A stretch of 64,000 nucleotides of DNA from Tabrizicola sp. (GTDB lineage: Bacteria > Pseudomonadota > Alphaproteobacteria > Rhodobacterales > Rhodobacteraceae): NCBI RefSeq assembly GCF_016792905.1, contig NZ_JAEULP010000077.1, positions 1-64,000 on the forward strand, read 5' to 3'. Position numbers and translations under genes: made by a program. Shown here piece after piece: positions 16,277-25,274 of this stretch. Under the pieces are notes generated by a model that ran no database searches, was not told the DNA's origin, and worked only from the letters and a program-made list of their open reading frames with translations. How positions within the stretch are numbered: the first letter of the stretch is position 1; every line of letters starts with the position of its first letter.

Positions 16277-17605
16277 TCAGGCCGTGCGCCGCAGGATCAC
16301 CCGCCAGGCAAGCCAGATCGCCAGCAGTCCGAAGACGACACCCCCCGCCGCCTGCCCGACCAGCACCCCCGCCGCGCCCGCCCATTTCGCGCCAAACGCG
16401 GCAAAGGGCACCGTGCCCAGCGTATGCCGCGCCCAGTTGATCACGGTGGACTGGTAGGCCGCGCCAAGGTTGTTGCAGGTGGCATTGGCCACGAAGATCA
16501 AGCCGTTGAAGAAGAAGAGGAGCGACAGCGGTCCGCAGAACAGGAACAGAAGATCGCGTGTCTGCCCCTCGGCATGGAACAGCCCGGCGAGCGGCCCGCG
16601 CAAGAGGAACAGCGCCGCCGAGACCGTGGCGATGACGATCGCGGTGAAGACCACCGCCTCGCGGAAGGTGCGCCGTACCCGGGCCATCTGCCCCGCGCCA
16701 AGGTTCTGGCCGATGATCGGCCCCACTGCGCCCGCCAGCGCGAAGATCATCGCGAAGGCCACCGGCGTCAGCCGCCCGGCAATCGCCATGCCCGCCACCG
16801 CCGCCTCGCCATAGCCCGCGACCATCCGCGTCACGATGGCCTGCCCGACCGGCGTTGCCATCTGGGTCATGATCGCCGGGCCCGCGATGGCGAACAGGGG
16901 GGCGAGCCCGCCCCGCAACCGCCAGACCGTGACCGGGACAAAGCCCCCGATCCGCCGCCAGACCGGGATCAGCGCGACGGTTGCCATTACGATCCGCGAT
17001 CCCGCCCCGGCGATGGCCGCGCCCTTCAGCTCCCACCCCGCCCAGAGGATCAGCACGGGGTCGAGCGCGGCCAGCGCCACCGCCCCCCAGACCGTCACCA
17101 TCATCGCCCGCCGCGCCTCGCCGTAGGACCGCAGGATCGCCGAGCCGACGATGCCAAGGATCAGCAGCGGCTGGCTCAACGTATAGATCTGCAGGAAATG
17201 CAGCGTCTCGTCGGCCGTGCGCCCCGTCGCCCCGAGCGCGGGCACGATCCAGGGCAGAAGAATCAGCACCAGCGCCGCGAACCCGGTGCCGAAGATCAGG
17301 CTCAGCACCAACCCGACCGTCGCCCGCTCCCGCGCCAATGCCGGATCGCGCGCGCCCACAGCCTGCGCCACCAGCGCCGAGACGCCGATCGACAACCCGA
17401 TGCCGAAGGCCGTGGTGAAGAACATCACCGCCCCGGCATAGCCCACCGCTGCCGTCAGCACCGCATCCTTCAGCCAGGAGATATAGACCATGTTGATCAG
17501 GTCGACGATGAAGATTGCCATCAACCCGACCGAGCCGGTCAGCGACATCACCGCCACATGGCGGAAGAGGTTGCCCTCGACAAACTTCGCCTGCGGCCCG
17601 GCCAT
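16277..17605 (-). CDS. MATE family efflux transporter
   Basis: A 442-residue inner-membrane protein with about twelve hydrophobic segments in two similar halves, the MATE length and layout. Recognisable stretches are GIGLSIGVSALVAQAVGARD and, in the second half, GAVGPIIGQNLGAGQMARVR, the paired signature loops. It exports cationic or organic compounds by Na+ or H+ antiport; the substrate is not inferable. A copy of the GGGATATTTGG repeat lies directly before its start codon. It is probably monocistronic; gcvT has its own riboswitch leader. Confidence 0.88.
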   Translation of the reverse strand: MAGPQAKFVEGNLFRHVAVMSLTGSVGLMAIFIVDLINMVYISWLKDAVLTAAVGYAGAVMFFTTAFGIGLSIGVSALVAQAVGARDPALARERATVGLVLSLIFGTGFAALVLILLPWIVPALGATGRTADETLHFLQIYTLSQPLLILGIVGSAILRSYGEARRAMMVTVWGAVALAALDPVLILWAGWELKGAAIAGAGSRIVMATVALIPVWRRIGGFVPVTVWRLRGGLAPLFAIAGPAIMTQMATPVGQAIVTRMVAGYGEAAVAGMAIAGRLTPVAFAMIFALAGAVGPIIGQNLGAGQMARVRRTFREAVVFTAIVIATVSAALFLLRGPLAGLFHAEGQTRDLLFLFCGPLSLLFFFNGLIFVANATCNNLGAAYQSTVINWARHTLGTVPFAAFGAKWAGAAGVLVGQAAGGVVFGLLAIWLAWRVILRRTA

Positions 17606-17617
17606 GGTCCAAAGCCC

Positions 17618-17673
17618 CTTTCATACTGGTCCAAATATCCCACGGGAGGTCCGGAGGGTGTGAAACCCTCCGG
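17618..17673 (-). repeat. Hairpin plus GGGATATTTGG..CCAGTATGAAAG repeat (copy 1)
   Basis: On the minus strand a perfect 9-bp hairpin (arms CCGGAGGGT and ACCCTCCGG, loop 5 nt, 17651-17673) is followed by GGACCTCCCGTGGGATATTT and GGACCAGTATGAAAG. The second part closely matches two copies at 51970 and 52083. It lies between gltX (upstream) and the MATE gene. The hairpin could end gltX transcription. Confidence 0.8.
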
Positions 17674-17688
17674 GGGCCTGCCAAAGGC

Positions 17689-19029
17689 TCAGACGCCGGG
17701 CACCTTGCGCAGAAGTGGCATAACCTCCGCCATCTCCGGCCCCGCATCGCGGCCGGTCAGCGCCCGGCGCAGCGGGCGGAACAGGTCCTTGCCCTTGCGC
17801 CCCGTCGCCTCTTTCACCGCCGAAGTCCACTCGCCCCAGGTCGCCACCGTCCAGGGCCGCGCGGGCAGCATCGCCAGCGCCTGCGCCACGAACGCCCGGT
17901 CGGCCTCGTCCACCACCGGCTCCGCCCCGTCGCGGAACAGCGTCCACCACCCGCCCAGGTCGTCCAGCACGGTGATGTTGCCCTTGGCCACCGCCCAGAA
18001 GGCCTCAGCCATGTCGGCAGGAACGCCCAGAGCCGCGATCCGGTCCTTCACCGCCGCAAAGGGCAGGCCCTGCACATGGTGCCGGGTCAGCGGGAACAGG
18101 TCCTCCGCATCGAACTTGGTCGGCGCCGCGCCGAACGAGCCGATGTCGAACCCGGCCACCAGATCGTCCATCGACGCGGCCAGTTCCACCGGCTTCGACG
18201 ACCCCAGCCGCGCCATCAGCGACAGCAAAGCCATCGGCTCCACCCCGCGCGCCCGAAGATCGCGGAGCGACAGCACGCCCAGCCGTTTCGACAGTTCCTC
18301 GCCCTGCGGACCCGTCAGCAACGAATGGTGCGCGAAGGTCGGCGGGGTGCCCCCGAGCGCCTTCATGATCTGGATCTGCGTCGCGGTGTTGGTCACATGG
18401 TCGGCGCCCCGCACGATATGCGTGACCCCCATGTCCACGTCATCCACCGACGAGGCGAAGGTATACAGCACCTGCCCGTCGGCCTTGATCAGCACCGGGT
18501 CAGAAACCGAGGCCGCGTCGATGGAGATCGGGCCGATGATCCCGTCCTGCCACTCGATCCGCTCCTGGTCCAGCTTGAAGCGCCAGTAGCCCTGCCGCCC
18601 CTCGGCGCGGTAGGCCTCTTTCTGCGCTTCCGTCAGCGACAGCGCCGCGCGGTCATAGACCGGGGGCTTGCCCATGTTCAGCTGCTTCTTCCGCTTCAGG
18701 TCCAGCTCGACCGGCGATTCAAAGCATTCGTAGAACCGCCCGGCGGCCTTCAGCTGCTCGGCGGCCTCGGCATAGCGCGCCATCCGCTTCGACTGCTGCT
18801 CGATCCGGTCATAGCGGATCCCCAGCCAGTCGAGGTCCGCCTTCAGCCCGTCGATATATTCCTGCTTCGACCGTTCCTGGTCGGTGTCGTCCAGCCGCAG
18901 GATGAAGGTCCCGCCGTTCTGGCGCGCGATCAGGTAGTTCATCAGCGCGGTGCGCAGGTTGCCGACATGGATCCAGCCGGTCGGAGAGGGGGCAAAGCGG
19001 GTTGTGACGCGGGGCGAAGTCGTGGGCAT
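17689..19029 (-). CDS. gltX: Glutamate--tRNA ligase
   Basis: A 446-residue class I aminoacyl-tRNA synthetase. The HIGH-type motif is FAPSPTGWIHVGNLRTALMN and the KMSKS equivalent is GEELSKRLGVLS. LRLDDTDQERSKQEYIDGL and ITHIVRGADHV-type (VTHIVRGADHVTNT) stretches are family-specific. Alphaproteobacteria often have two gltX genes; this may be either the main enzyme or the paralogue charging tRNA-Gln with glutamate. It appears monocistronic. Confidence 0.94.
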   Translation of the reverse strand: MPTTSPRVTTRFAPSPTGWIHVGNLRTALMNYLIARQNGGTFILRLDDTDQERSKQEYIDGLKADLDWLGIRYDRIEQQSKRMARYAEAAEQLKAAGRFYECFESPVELDLKRKKQLNMGKPPVYDRAALSLTEAQKEAYRAEGRQGYWRFKLDQERIEWQDGIIGPISIDAASVSDPVLIKADGQVLYTFASSVDDVDMGVTHIVRGADHVTNTATQIQIMKALGGTPPTFAHHSLLTGPQGEELSKRLGVLSLRDLRARGVEPMALLSLMARLGSSKPVELAASMDDLVAGFDIGSFGAAPTKFDAEDLFPLTRHHVQGLPFAAVKDRIAALGVPADMAEAFWAVAKGNITVLDDLGGWWTLFRDGAEPVVDEADRAFVAQALAMLPARPWTVATWGEWTSAVKEATGRKGKDLFRPLRRALTGRDAGPEMAEVMPLLRKVPGV

Positions 19030-19173
19030 CTCAAGGGCTCCTTCAAGCGCCCTTCCCTGTCACAAGCCCCCGCATTTGTCCAGTTGGCGAGCTTGGCCGC
19101 TTGATCCTGATCATCGCGCGGATCGACCGGGCGGGTCACGCTTGTCGGACCCTCCCGAAGCCCGGAGCCCGCC

Positions 19174-20124
19174 ATGCGCCGCGCCTTGCCTCTGACCCTT
19201 GCCCTTATCCCGGTCATCGCAGCCTTTCTGGCGCTGGCCGCCTACGGCATCTACCGGCGCGACATCGCCACCCTTCGCGCGGCACTGGCCCGGGGCAGTA
19301 CCGTGATCGACACCCGCCATGGCCCGATCGAGGTCGCCCGCCTGGGTGAGGGCCCGCCGGTTCTGGTCCTCCACGGCGCGGGGGGCGGCTATGACCAGGC
19401 GCTGCTGCTCGCGCGGATGTTCGGCCCGACCGGCCACCAGTGGATCGCCGTCTCGCGCTTCGGCTACCTGCGCTCGCCCTTGCCCGCCGATGCTTCGACA
19501 AAGGCCCAGGCCGAAGCGCTCCTCGACCTCCTCGATGCGATGGGCATCGACCGCGTCGGGATCCTTGCCATGTCAGGCGGGGTGCCCCCGGCCCTGCAAC
19601 TCGCGGCCCTTGCGCCCGATCGCATCACCGGCCTGGCGCTGCTCTCCTCGGCCCCGTTCACCCCGCTTACCGCCGCCGCACAAGACCTGCCGATGCCAGC
19701 CTGGGCCTATCAGGCGCTCTTTTCCAGCGACTTCCCGATCTGGGCGATCATCCACACCAGCCCTGGCCTTCTCGACCCGGTCTTCGACGTCACCCCCGCC
19801 CTTCGCGCCCGGCTGACGCCAGAAGACGCGGCCGCCGTCGAAGCCCTCGTGCAGGGGTTCCTGCCCGTGACCGCCCGTCTGTCCGGCCTTGCCAACGAAG
19901 GCGCGGCCATCGACTCCGCCGCGACCTATGCTCTCGACCGGATCGCCGCGCCGATCCTGATTGTCCACGCCAGAGACGACGGCATCAACCCGTTCCCCAT
20001 CGCCGAGTTTCTGGCGAAGTCCCTGCCCCGGGCTCGGTTCCTTCCGCTCCCTGATGGCGGCCACCTGCTCCTTGGCCACAAGGCCGAAGTTTCCGGGGGC
20101 ATTGCCGACATTCTCGGCCCCTGA
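19174..20124 (+). CDS. Alpha/beta-fold hydrolase, membrane-anchored
   Basis: A 316-residue hydrolase. An N-terminal hydrophobic segment (LTLALIPVIAAFLALAAYGI) acts as a signal anchor. The oxyanion region is VLVLHGAGGGYDQ, the nucleophile S134 lies in LAMSGGVPPA (first Gly of the elbow replaced by Ala), the acid is in VHARDDGINPF and the histidine in PDGGHLLLGH. Substrate unknown. It stands alone on the plus strand, divergent from gltX. Confidence 0.82.
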   Translation: MRRALPLTLALIPVIAAFLALAAYGIYRRDIATLRAALARGSTVIDTRHGPIEVARLGEGPPVLVLHGAGGGYDQALLLARMFGPTGHQWIAVSRFGYLRSPLPADASTKAQAEALLDLLDAMGIDRVGILAMSGGVPPALQLAALAPDRITGLALLSSAPFTPLTAAAQDLPMPAWAYQALFSSDFPIWAIIHTSPGLLDPVFDVTPALRARLTPEDAAAVEALVQGFLPVTARLSGLANEGAAIDSAATYALDRIAAPILIVHARDDGINPFPIAEFLAKSLPRARFLPLPDGGHLLLGHKAEVSGGIADILGP

Positions 20125-20130
20125 GCCACT

Positions 20131-20559
20131 TCAAACCGGATGCACCTCCCAGCGCGTCGCCAGGTCCTCCAGCCCCGCCCGGATCAGCTCGCGCAGCACG
20201 CCCTCGTCCACCGCCGCCAGCCGCCGGATGTAAAGGCAGGCCTTGGTCATCCGGTGCGGGCCAAGCCGCGCCAGGATCGGCCCGAAATCGCCATAGCCCG
20301 GCAGGATGTAGATCGACAGCTCCGCCCTGCGGGGCGAGAAGCCGGTCGCCAGGCTTTCGCCCGAATGCCCGCTCTCGTAGCGATAGGCATAGCGCCCGAA
20401 CCCCACCATCGACGGCCCCCAGAGCCGCGGCTCCCATCCGGTCACCTCGCCGAAAAGCCTGAGCAGCCGCTCCGCCTCGTCCCGCCGCGCCGGCAGAACC
20501 CCGGCAAGCCAGACGTCCCGGTCCAGTGCCGCGCTCTTCGTCTTCGTCTCGGTCGCCAT
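20131..20559 (-). CDS. DUF1801 domain-containing protein
   Basis: A 142-residue cytoplasmic protein. The order WLAGVLPARRDEAERLLRLF, then GFGRYAYRYESGHSGE, GFSPRRAELSIYIL and KACLYIRRL fits the DUF1801 (YdhG-like) fold family of unknown function. The start at 20559 opens MATETKTKSAALDRDVWL. It ends seven bases after the convergent hydrolase stop. Confidence 0.8.
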   Translation of the reverse strand: MATETKTKSAALDRDVWLAGVLPARRDEAERLLRLFGEVTGWEPRLWGPSMVGFGRYAYRYESGHSGESLATGFSPRRAELSIYILPGYGDFGPILARLGPHRMTKACLYIRRLAAVDEGVLRELIRAGLEDLATRWEVHPV

Positions 20560-20652
20560 CCCGGCCTCCCGCTGCCCGGACCATCCTAGCACATCCGTGC
20601 GCGCAGCCCGCTCCCCCTTTTCCCCGCCCCTCGTGCGCCCTATCTTTCCGGC

Positions 20653-21063
20653 ATGACCAACCCCGCGCCCGACAGCATCGCCCCCTCGCTCGCCTTCCTC
20701 GAACAACTCGCGCACGAGGCGGTCTCCACCCTGCCGGACCCGTTCCGCGAGCCCGCCACCCATATCCGCCTGCGGGTCGAGGAGTTTCCGACCGAGGACA
20801 TGCTGGAGGAGCTTGGCATCGACGACGCCTTCGACCTGACCGGGCTTTACGACGGCATCCCGCTCACCGAGAAGTCCACCGCCGACCAGATGATCCGCCC
20901 CGACGTGGTCTGGCTCTTCCGCCGCCCGATCCTGGACGAATGGGCGGAACGCGGCAACGTCTCGATCCAGGAGCTTGTCACCCATGTCGTGATCCACGAG
21001 ATTGCGCATCACTTCGGCTGGTCCGACGAGGACATCGCCGCCATCGACCCCTGGTGGGAGTGA
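20653..21063 (+). CDS. Metallopeptidase family protein (zincin, PF06262-like)
   Basis: A 136-residue minimal zincin. HEIAH at residues 115-119 in VVIHEIAHHFGWSDEDI is the zinc motif, followed by a late acidic residue as third ligand candidate. The N-terminal part (VRVEEFPTEDMLEELGI-like, here LRVEEFPTEDMLEELGI) is characteristic of this small family. No signal peptide, so it is probably cytoplasmic. Substrate unknown. Confidence 0.85.
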   Translation: MTNPAPDSIAPSLAFLEQLAHEAVSTLPDPFREPATHIRLRVEEFPTEDMLEELGIDDAFDLTGLYDGIPLTEKSTADQMIRPDVVWLFRRPILDEWAERGNVSIQELVTHVVIHEIAHHFGWSDEDIAAIDPWWE

Positions 21064-21107
21064 CCCGGTTCCCGGCGCCTGGCTGATGCTGAACGGCTGG
21101 GCAAGGG

Positions 21108-21153
21108 CCAAAATCCCTCGAAGGATCTTGCCAAAAGTTTTCGAGAACTTTTG
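21108..21153. repeat. TTCGAA-type palindromes (degenerate copy)
   Basis: A near-palindrome around CTCGAAGGAT (about 21108-21129) is followed by a 22-bp near-perfect palindrome at 21132-21153 with arms CAAAAGTT/AACTTTTG and centre TTCGAG. This is the same family as the clusters at 14371 and 62606, here between the metallopeptidase and PfkB genes. Confidence 0.75.
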
Positions 21154-21230
21154 TTCCCGGCGACCACCCCGGGGGCGGTTCCATTTCGGCGCAAACACTT
21201 TATGATAGCGGTAACATCCACAGGTGCCGC

Positions 21231-22178
21231 ATGTCCCAGCTTCCGATCCTCACCCTCACGCTCAACCCCGCGCTCGACATGGCGACCGAGGTGCATGAAC
21301 TCATCCCCGGCCACAAGCTGCGCTGCGCCGAGCCCTTGCTCGATCCCGGCGGCGGCGGCCTGAACGTCTCCCGCGCGATCAAGGCGCTGGGGGGCGACAG
21401 CCTTGCGCTCGTCGCCATCGGCGGGCTGACCGGCGACCGCCTCGCCGGGCTGATCCGGGCCGAGGGTGTGACCTTCCTCTCCATCCTCGGCCCCGGCGAG
21501 ACGCGCCAGTCGCTGACCGTGAACGAAGCGACCTCCGGCAAGCAGTACCGCTTCATGCTCCCCGGCCCGGTCTGGGGTGAGGCCGAGCGCGCCCGCGTCT
21601 TCACCCTTCTCCGCGCCACCGCCCGGCCCGGCGGCATCTCGGTGATCTCAGGCAGCCAGCCCCCGGGCGTGCCGGTCGACTTTCCGGCCCAGCTTGCCGC
21701 CTCGATGCCCGAAAGCCGGATCGTGCTCGACACCTCCGGCTCCACCCTGACCGAGGCGGTGCGCCACCCGATCCCGGGCCTCGAAGTCCTGCGCATGGAC
21801 GGGCCCGAGGGCGAGGAACTGGCAGGCAAGCCGCTTCCTACCCTGTCCGATACCGCCGAATTCGCGCAGTCGCTGGTCCGCCGAGGCGTGGCGAAGACCG
21901 TGATCGTCGCGCGCGGGGCGGAAGGAAACGTCCTGGCCGACAAGGACCAGAAGCTCTTCGCCAAGGCGGCCAAGGTGCGGGTCAAGTCGACCGTCGGTGC
22001 GGGCGACAGCTTCGTCGCAGCCTTCGTGCTGGCCCTGGCTCAGGGCCAGACCAATGCCGAAGCGCTGGCCCTTGGCTCCGCCGCCGCTTCCGCCGCAGTC
22101 ACCACCGACGCAACCCAGCTCTGCCGCCCGGAAGACGTGATGCGCCTCCTGCGCGAATGCACCGTAAGCGCTGTGTAG
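21231..22178 (+). CDS. 1-phosphofructokinase family hexose kinase (PfkB)
   Basis: A 315-residue PfkB-family sugar kinase. The N-terminus LTLTLNPALDMATEV and DPGGGGLNVSRAIKALGG are the 1-phosphofructokinase/6-phosphofructokinase-2 signatures. The C-terminal motif STVGAGDSFVAAFVLALAQG contains the catalytic aspartate. It phosphorylates a fructose or tagatose phosphate; without a PTS operon nearby the exact substrate is open. The TAG stop is supplied by an intergenic GTAGGGTGGG repeat. Confidence 0.85.
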   Translation: MSQLPILTLTLNPALDMATEVHELIPGHKLRCAEPLLDPGGGGLNVSRAIKALGGDSLALVAIGGLTGDRLAGLIRAEGVTFLSILGPGETRQSLTVNEATSGKQYRFMLPGPVWGEAERARVFTLLRATARPGGISVISGSQPPGVPVDFPAQLAASMPESRIVLDTSGSTLTEAVRHPIPGLEVLRMDGPEGEELAGKPLPTLSDTAEFAQSLVRRGVAKTVIVARGAEGNVLADKDQKLFAKAAKVRVKSTVGAGDSFVAAFVLALAQGQTNAEALALGSAAASAAVTTDATQLCRPEDVMRLLRECTVSAV

Positions 22179-22245
22179 GGTGGGTGCCAACTCACCGTCC
22201 CCGGCCCTTCCACAGCAGGCGGTGGGTTTCACCCACCCTACCCTA
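22175..22245. repeat. GTAGGGTGGG inverted repeat between convergent genes
   Basis: GTAGGGTGGGTGCCAACTCA begins inside the last codon of the kinase gene, and the inverse copy GGTGGGTTTCACCCACCCTA lies at the far side. Both stop codons (TAG of the kinase, TAG of the nuclease-like gene) fall within repeat sequence. A related copy is at 39396. Confidence 0.8.
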
Positions 22246-23184
22246 GAACTCCACCTCCGCCACCACCGCCCGGTGATCCGACGGCCAGGGCATGACCACG
22301 ATATCGCTCCTTGGCCCGTCCTCGCCGACGATGGCGGCATCGGTCACGCGCAGCCCCGCGCCCTTGGCCAGCACAAAGTCGATCCGGTCGGGATGGTCGT
22401 CTGTCGCCGCCTCGTCATAGCGCGGGGTCCAGGTATAGGCGGGCCTGGCCACCGGGTCGAAGTGGATGGCCCGGTAGGCATCGAGAAAACCCTCGGCCAC
22501 CAGCCGCCCGGTCGTCGGCCATGCCACCGCGACTGGCTGCTGCCCCGCCGCCACCGCCTCGGGGGTCCAGTCATGGACAGAAGGTTCGTTGAAATCCCCC
22601 GTGACGAAAATCGCCGCCGCCCCGTCTGCTGCCGCCATGTCCGCCTGCAACAGGTCCAGTGCCGGGCCGCGGGTTTCGGTGGCGTATTTCACCGCCTCCG
22701 CCTCGGTCTTGATGAAGGGCGCTGGCCCGTATTCGATGCCGAGAAGCTGGTAGGGCTGATAGGGCTCGTCATCGAGATGGATGTTGAACAGCCAGACCGT
22801 CTTGCCGTTCACATCCAGCGCCACGCCCAGGTCTTTGGGCGAGACGGCGCCAATCGGATAGCGCGAGATCACCGCATTGGCCCAGAGCGCCACATTCTCC
22901 TGCGTCTGGTCGTAGACATGCCAGCCCAGCGCTTCGGCAATGGCCGGGGCGACGCTCTCGCCCACCGCCGGACAGCTTTCCGCCGTGCAGGGATCGCTTT
23001 CGAGGCGCGTCTCCTGCAACCCCACCACATCCGCCCCTGCGGCCCTGATCGCGGCCACCGTCTCCTCGATCCCCTTGCCCTCGTTCGCGCCGCCGCCCCA
23101 GATGTTGAAGCTCATCACCCGCAGCGTCTCGGCCCCCGCAGGCGCCGCGCACAGCACCAGAAGTCCTGCCAGCCGGATCATCAT
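22243..23184 (-). CDS. Exported endonuclease/exonuclease/phosphatase family protein
   Basis: A 313-residue EEP-fold hydrolase with a signal peptide (RLAGLLVLCAAPAGAETL). The fold markers are VMSFNIWGGG, VVGLQETRLE, FNIHLDDEP, IFVTGDFNEPS, PDRIDFVLAK and PWPSDHRAVVAEV, covering the metal-binding and catalytic His/Asp residues. It likely acts in the periplasm on a phosphodiester or phosphomonoester (nucleic acid, sphingomyelin-like lipid or similar). The substrate is not decidable. Confidence 0.85.
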   Translation of the reverse strand: MMIRLAGLLVLCAAPAGAETLRVMSFNIWGGGANEGKGIEETVAAIRAAGADVVGLQETRLESDPCTAESCPAVGESVAPAIAEALGWHVYDQTQENVALWANAVISRYPIGAVSPKDLGVALDVNGKTVWLFNIHLDDEPYQPYQLLGIEYGPAPFIKTEAEAVKYATETRGPALDLLQADMAAADGAAAIFVTGDFNEPSVHDWTPEAVAAGQQPVAVAWPTTGRLVAEGFLDAYRAIHFDPVARPAYTWTPRYDEAATDDHPDRIDFVLAKGAGLRVTDAAIVGEDGPRSDIVVMPWPSDHRAVVAEVEF

Positions 23185-23251
23185 CGCTTCCCCCGAGGTT
23201 TCCGCCTCCGGTCAGGCTAGCGCAAAGCGCCGCATCGGTCGACGGTTGCGA

Positions 23252-23626
23252 CTAGCCGCGCCGGAACCCGGCAATCGCCTCGCCCTGGTGGCGCAGCTTC
23301 TTGCCCAGGCCCATCTGGTCGACCCAGGCCTGCATCGGCGGGGTCAAGGGGCCGTAGAGGTCGGTCCGCGCCAACCGCGCCGCCGCGCGCAAGGCGACCA
23401 TCTCCTGCCAGCCCATGATCAGGTCATGGTGGCCGACCCAGGCCTCCGGCCCCTCGTAGATCGACACCAGCCGCCGCTCCTTCGGGCCTGACCCGAAGAA
23501 GCGGTAGCTGCGCAGCCCCTCATGCCCCTGCAAGCGCACCCGCGGCACCAGCGCCCGCACCGCGCGGTCGAAGGCCTCGCCGTCGCGGAGCGCGTAGAAG
23601 TTGACGACGACGATCTCAGAGGTCAT
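23252..23626 (-). CDS. Small conserved protein, possibly dimeric alpha-beta barrel
   Basis: A 124-residue soluble protein beginning MTSEIVVVNFYALRDGEAFD. The early strand IVVVNFYAL, a helix with RAVRALVPRV, and LRSYRFFGSG..RRLVSIYEG resemble ferredoxin-like dimeric alpha-beta barrel (ABM/NIPSNAP-type) proteins, but I cannot assign a family firmly. Its start overlaps the end of nadE by 11 bp, so it is cotranscribed with nadE. Confidence 0.6.
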   Translation of the reverse strand: MTSEIVVVNFYALRDGEAFDRAVRALVPRVRLQGHEGLRSYRFFGSGPKERRLVSIYEGPEAWVGHHDLIMGWQEMVALRAAARLARTDLYGPLTPPMQAWVDQMGLGKKLRHQGEAIAGFRRG

Positions 23627-25274
23627 CGCGGTAGCGGTTCACAATGGGATAACGGCGGTCGAGCCAGAAGGCCTTCTGCGTCAGCCGGACGCCGGGGGCG
23701 GCCTGAAACCGCTTGTATTCCGCCAGATACAGCAGGTGCTCGACCTTCTTCACCACGGACCGGTCAAAGCCCAGCGCCACGATGTCGGCGACCGCCATCT
23801 CCTTCTCGACCAGACACTCCAGGATCGCGTCCAGCACCTCATAGGGCGGCAGGCTGTCATCATCCCGCTGGTTCGCCCGCAACTCCGCACTCGGCGGCCG
23901 CGCAATGATCCGCTCCGGAATGACCTCGCCCGGCGGGCCCTTCATCCAGCTCCGGTGGTTCTCGTTCCGCCAGCGCGCGGTCAGGAACATCCGGGTCTTG
24001 TACATGTCCTTGACCGGGTTGTAGCCGCCGTTCATGTCGCCGTAGATCGTGCAATACCCCACCGCCATCTCCGACTTGTTGCCGGTGGTCAGAAGCATCT
24101 CGCCGAACTTGTTCGACAGCGCCATCAGCATAAGCCCCCGCAACCGCGACTGGATGTTCTCCTCGGTGATCCCGGCTTCGGTCCCCGCAAACAAGGGCGC
24201 CAGAGCCTCGCCCACCGCCGCCTGCGCCCCCGAAATCGGCACCGTGTCATACCGGCAGCCCAGCGCCTTCGCCGCCGCCGTCGCCAGCTCCAGCGACTCC
24301 GCCGAGGTGAACTCGCTCGGCAGCATCACGCAACGCACGTTCTCCGGCCCCAGCGCATCCACCGCCATCGCCGCGACAATCGCCGAGTCGATCCCGCCCG
24401 ACAGGCCCAGCAGCGCCTTCCTGAATCCGCATTTCCGCATGTAGTCGCCCAAGGCCATCACGCAGGCCCGATAGTCCGCCTCGCCAATCGGCGGGATCTC
24501 GGCGATCTCTCCCTGCTCTGCCTCCCAGCCCGAGGCCCCCCGGTGGAACGTCACCATCACCTCGCACTCGTCGAACTGCGGCAGCTGCGCCATCAGCCGC
24601 CCGCCCGGGTTCAGCACCATGCTGGAGCCATCGAACACCTGGTCATCCTGCCCGCCCACCATGTTCAGGTAGACCAGGGGCAACCCCGTCTCCACCACAC
24701 GGGCGACCATCAGGTTCAGCCGCAGGTTCGGCTTGCCCCGGTGATAGGGCGAGCCGTTCGGGATCAGCAGGATCTCCGCCCCCGTCTCGGCCAGCGTCTC
24801 CGCCACGTCCGGATGCCAGGCGTCCTCGCAAATGGGAGTCCCGATCCGCACCCCCTTCACCACATAGGGCCCATGCACGTCGGCCGAGGCAAACACCCGC
24901 TTCTCGTCGAACACCGCGTCGTTCGGCAGGTGGTGCTTCAGCACCCGGGCATGAACCCGCCCGCCTTCCAGCACATAGTAACCGTTGTAAAGCCGCCCGC
25001 CCAAGGACACCGGCCCGCCGATCCCCAGCGCCGGGCCGTCCGCGCAGTCGACGGCCAAGGCCTCGATCGCCGCCACGGCCGCGCTGACAAAGGCGGGCTT
25101 CAGGATCAGGTCCTGCGTCTGGTAGCCGGTCACGAACATCTCGGTCAGCGCGACCATGTCGGCCCCTGCCGCCTTCCCGCTCTCCCAGGCCTCTTTCGCC
25201 CGCGCCACGTTCGCGGCAATCGCCCCCACCGTCGGGTTCAGCTGCGCCAGCATCAGTTTGAACGTGTCGGTCAT
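23616..25274 (-). CDS. nadE: Glutamine-dependent NAD+ synthetase
   Basis: A 552-residue two-domain enzyme for the last step of NAD synthesis, amidating nicotinate adenine dinucleotide. The N-terminal nitrilase-like domain has the Glu-Lys-Cys triad (LTEMFVTGY, LKHHLPN, TPICEDAWHP) to release ammonia from glutamine. The C-terminal domain has the PP-loop LLGLSGGIDSAIVAAMAV. The ATG giving MTDTFKLMLAQLNPTVG is the family start; upstream codons in frame are not conserved-looking. Together with pncA and pncB at 40430-42332 the window covers NAD salvage. Confidence 0.95.
   Translation of the reverse strand: MTDTFKLMLAQLNPTVGAIAANVARAKEAWESGKAAGADMVALTEMFVTGYQTQDLILKPAFVSAAVAAIEALAVDCADGPALGIGGPVSLGGRLYNGYYVLEGGRVHARVLKHHLPNDAVFDEKRVFASADVHGPYVVKGVRIGTPICEDAWHPDVAETLAETGAEILLIPNGSPYHRGKPNLRLNLMVARVVETGLPLVYLNMVGGQDDQVFDGSSMVLNPGGRLMAQLPQFDECEVMVTFHRGASGWEAEQGEIAEIPPIGEADYRACVMALGDYMRKCGFRKALLGLSGGIDSAIVAAMAVDALGPENVRCVMLPSEFTSAESLELATAAAKALGCRYDTVPISGAQAAVGEALAPLFAGTEAGITEENIQSRLRGLMLMALSNKFGEMLLTTGNKSEMAVGYCTIYGDMNGGYNPVKDMYKTRMFLTARWRNENHRSWMKGPPGEVIPERIIARPPSAELRANQRDDDSLPPYEVLDAILECLVEKEMAVADIVALGFDRSVVKKVEHLLYLAEYKRFQAAPGVRLTQKAFWLDRRYPIVNRYRDDL

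Noticed and set aside
15881-18589. A 902-codon plus-strand frame over gcvT, the riboswitch, the MATE gene and gltX
   Set aside because: It covers several conserved genes and a structured RNA on the opposite strand; sequence is low-complexity.
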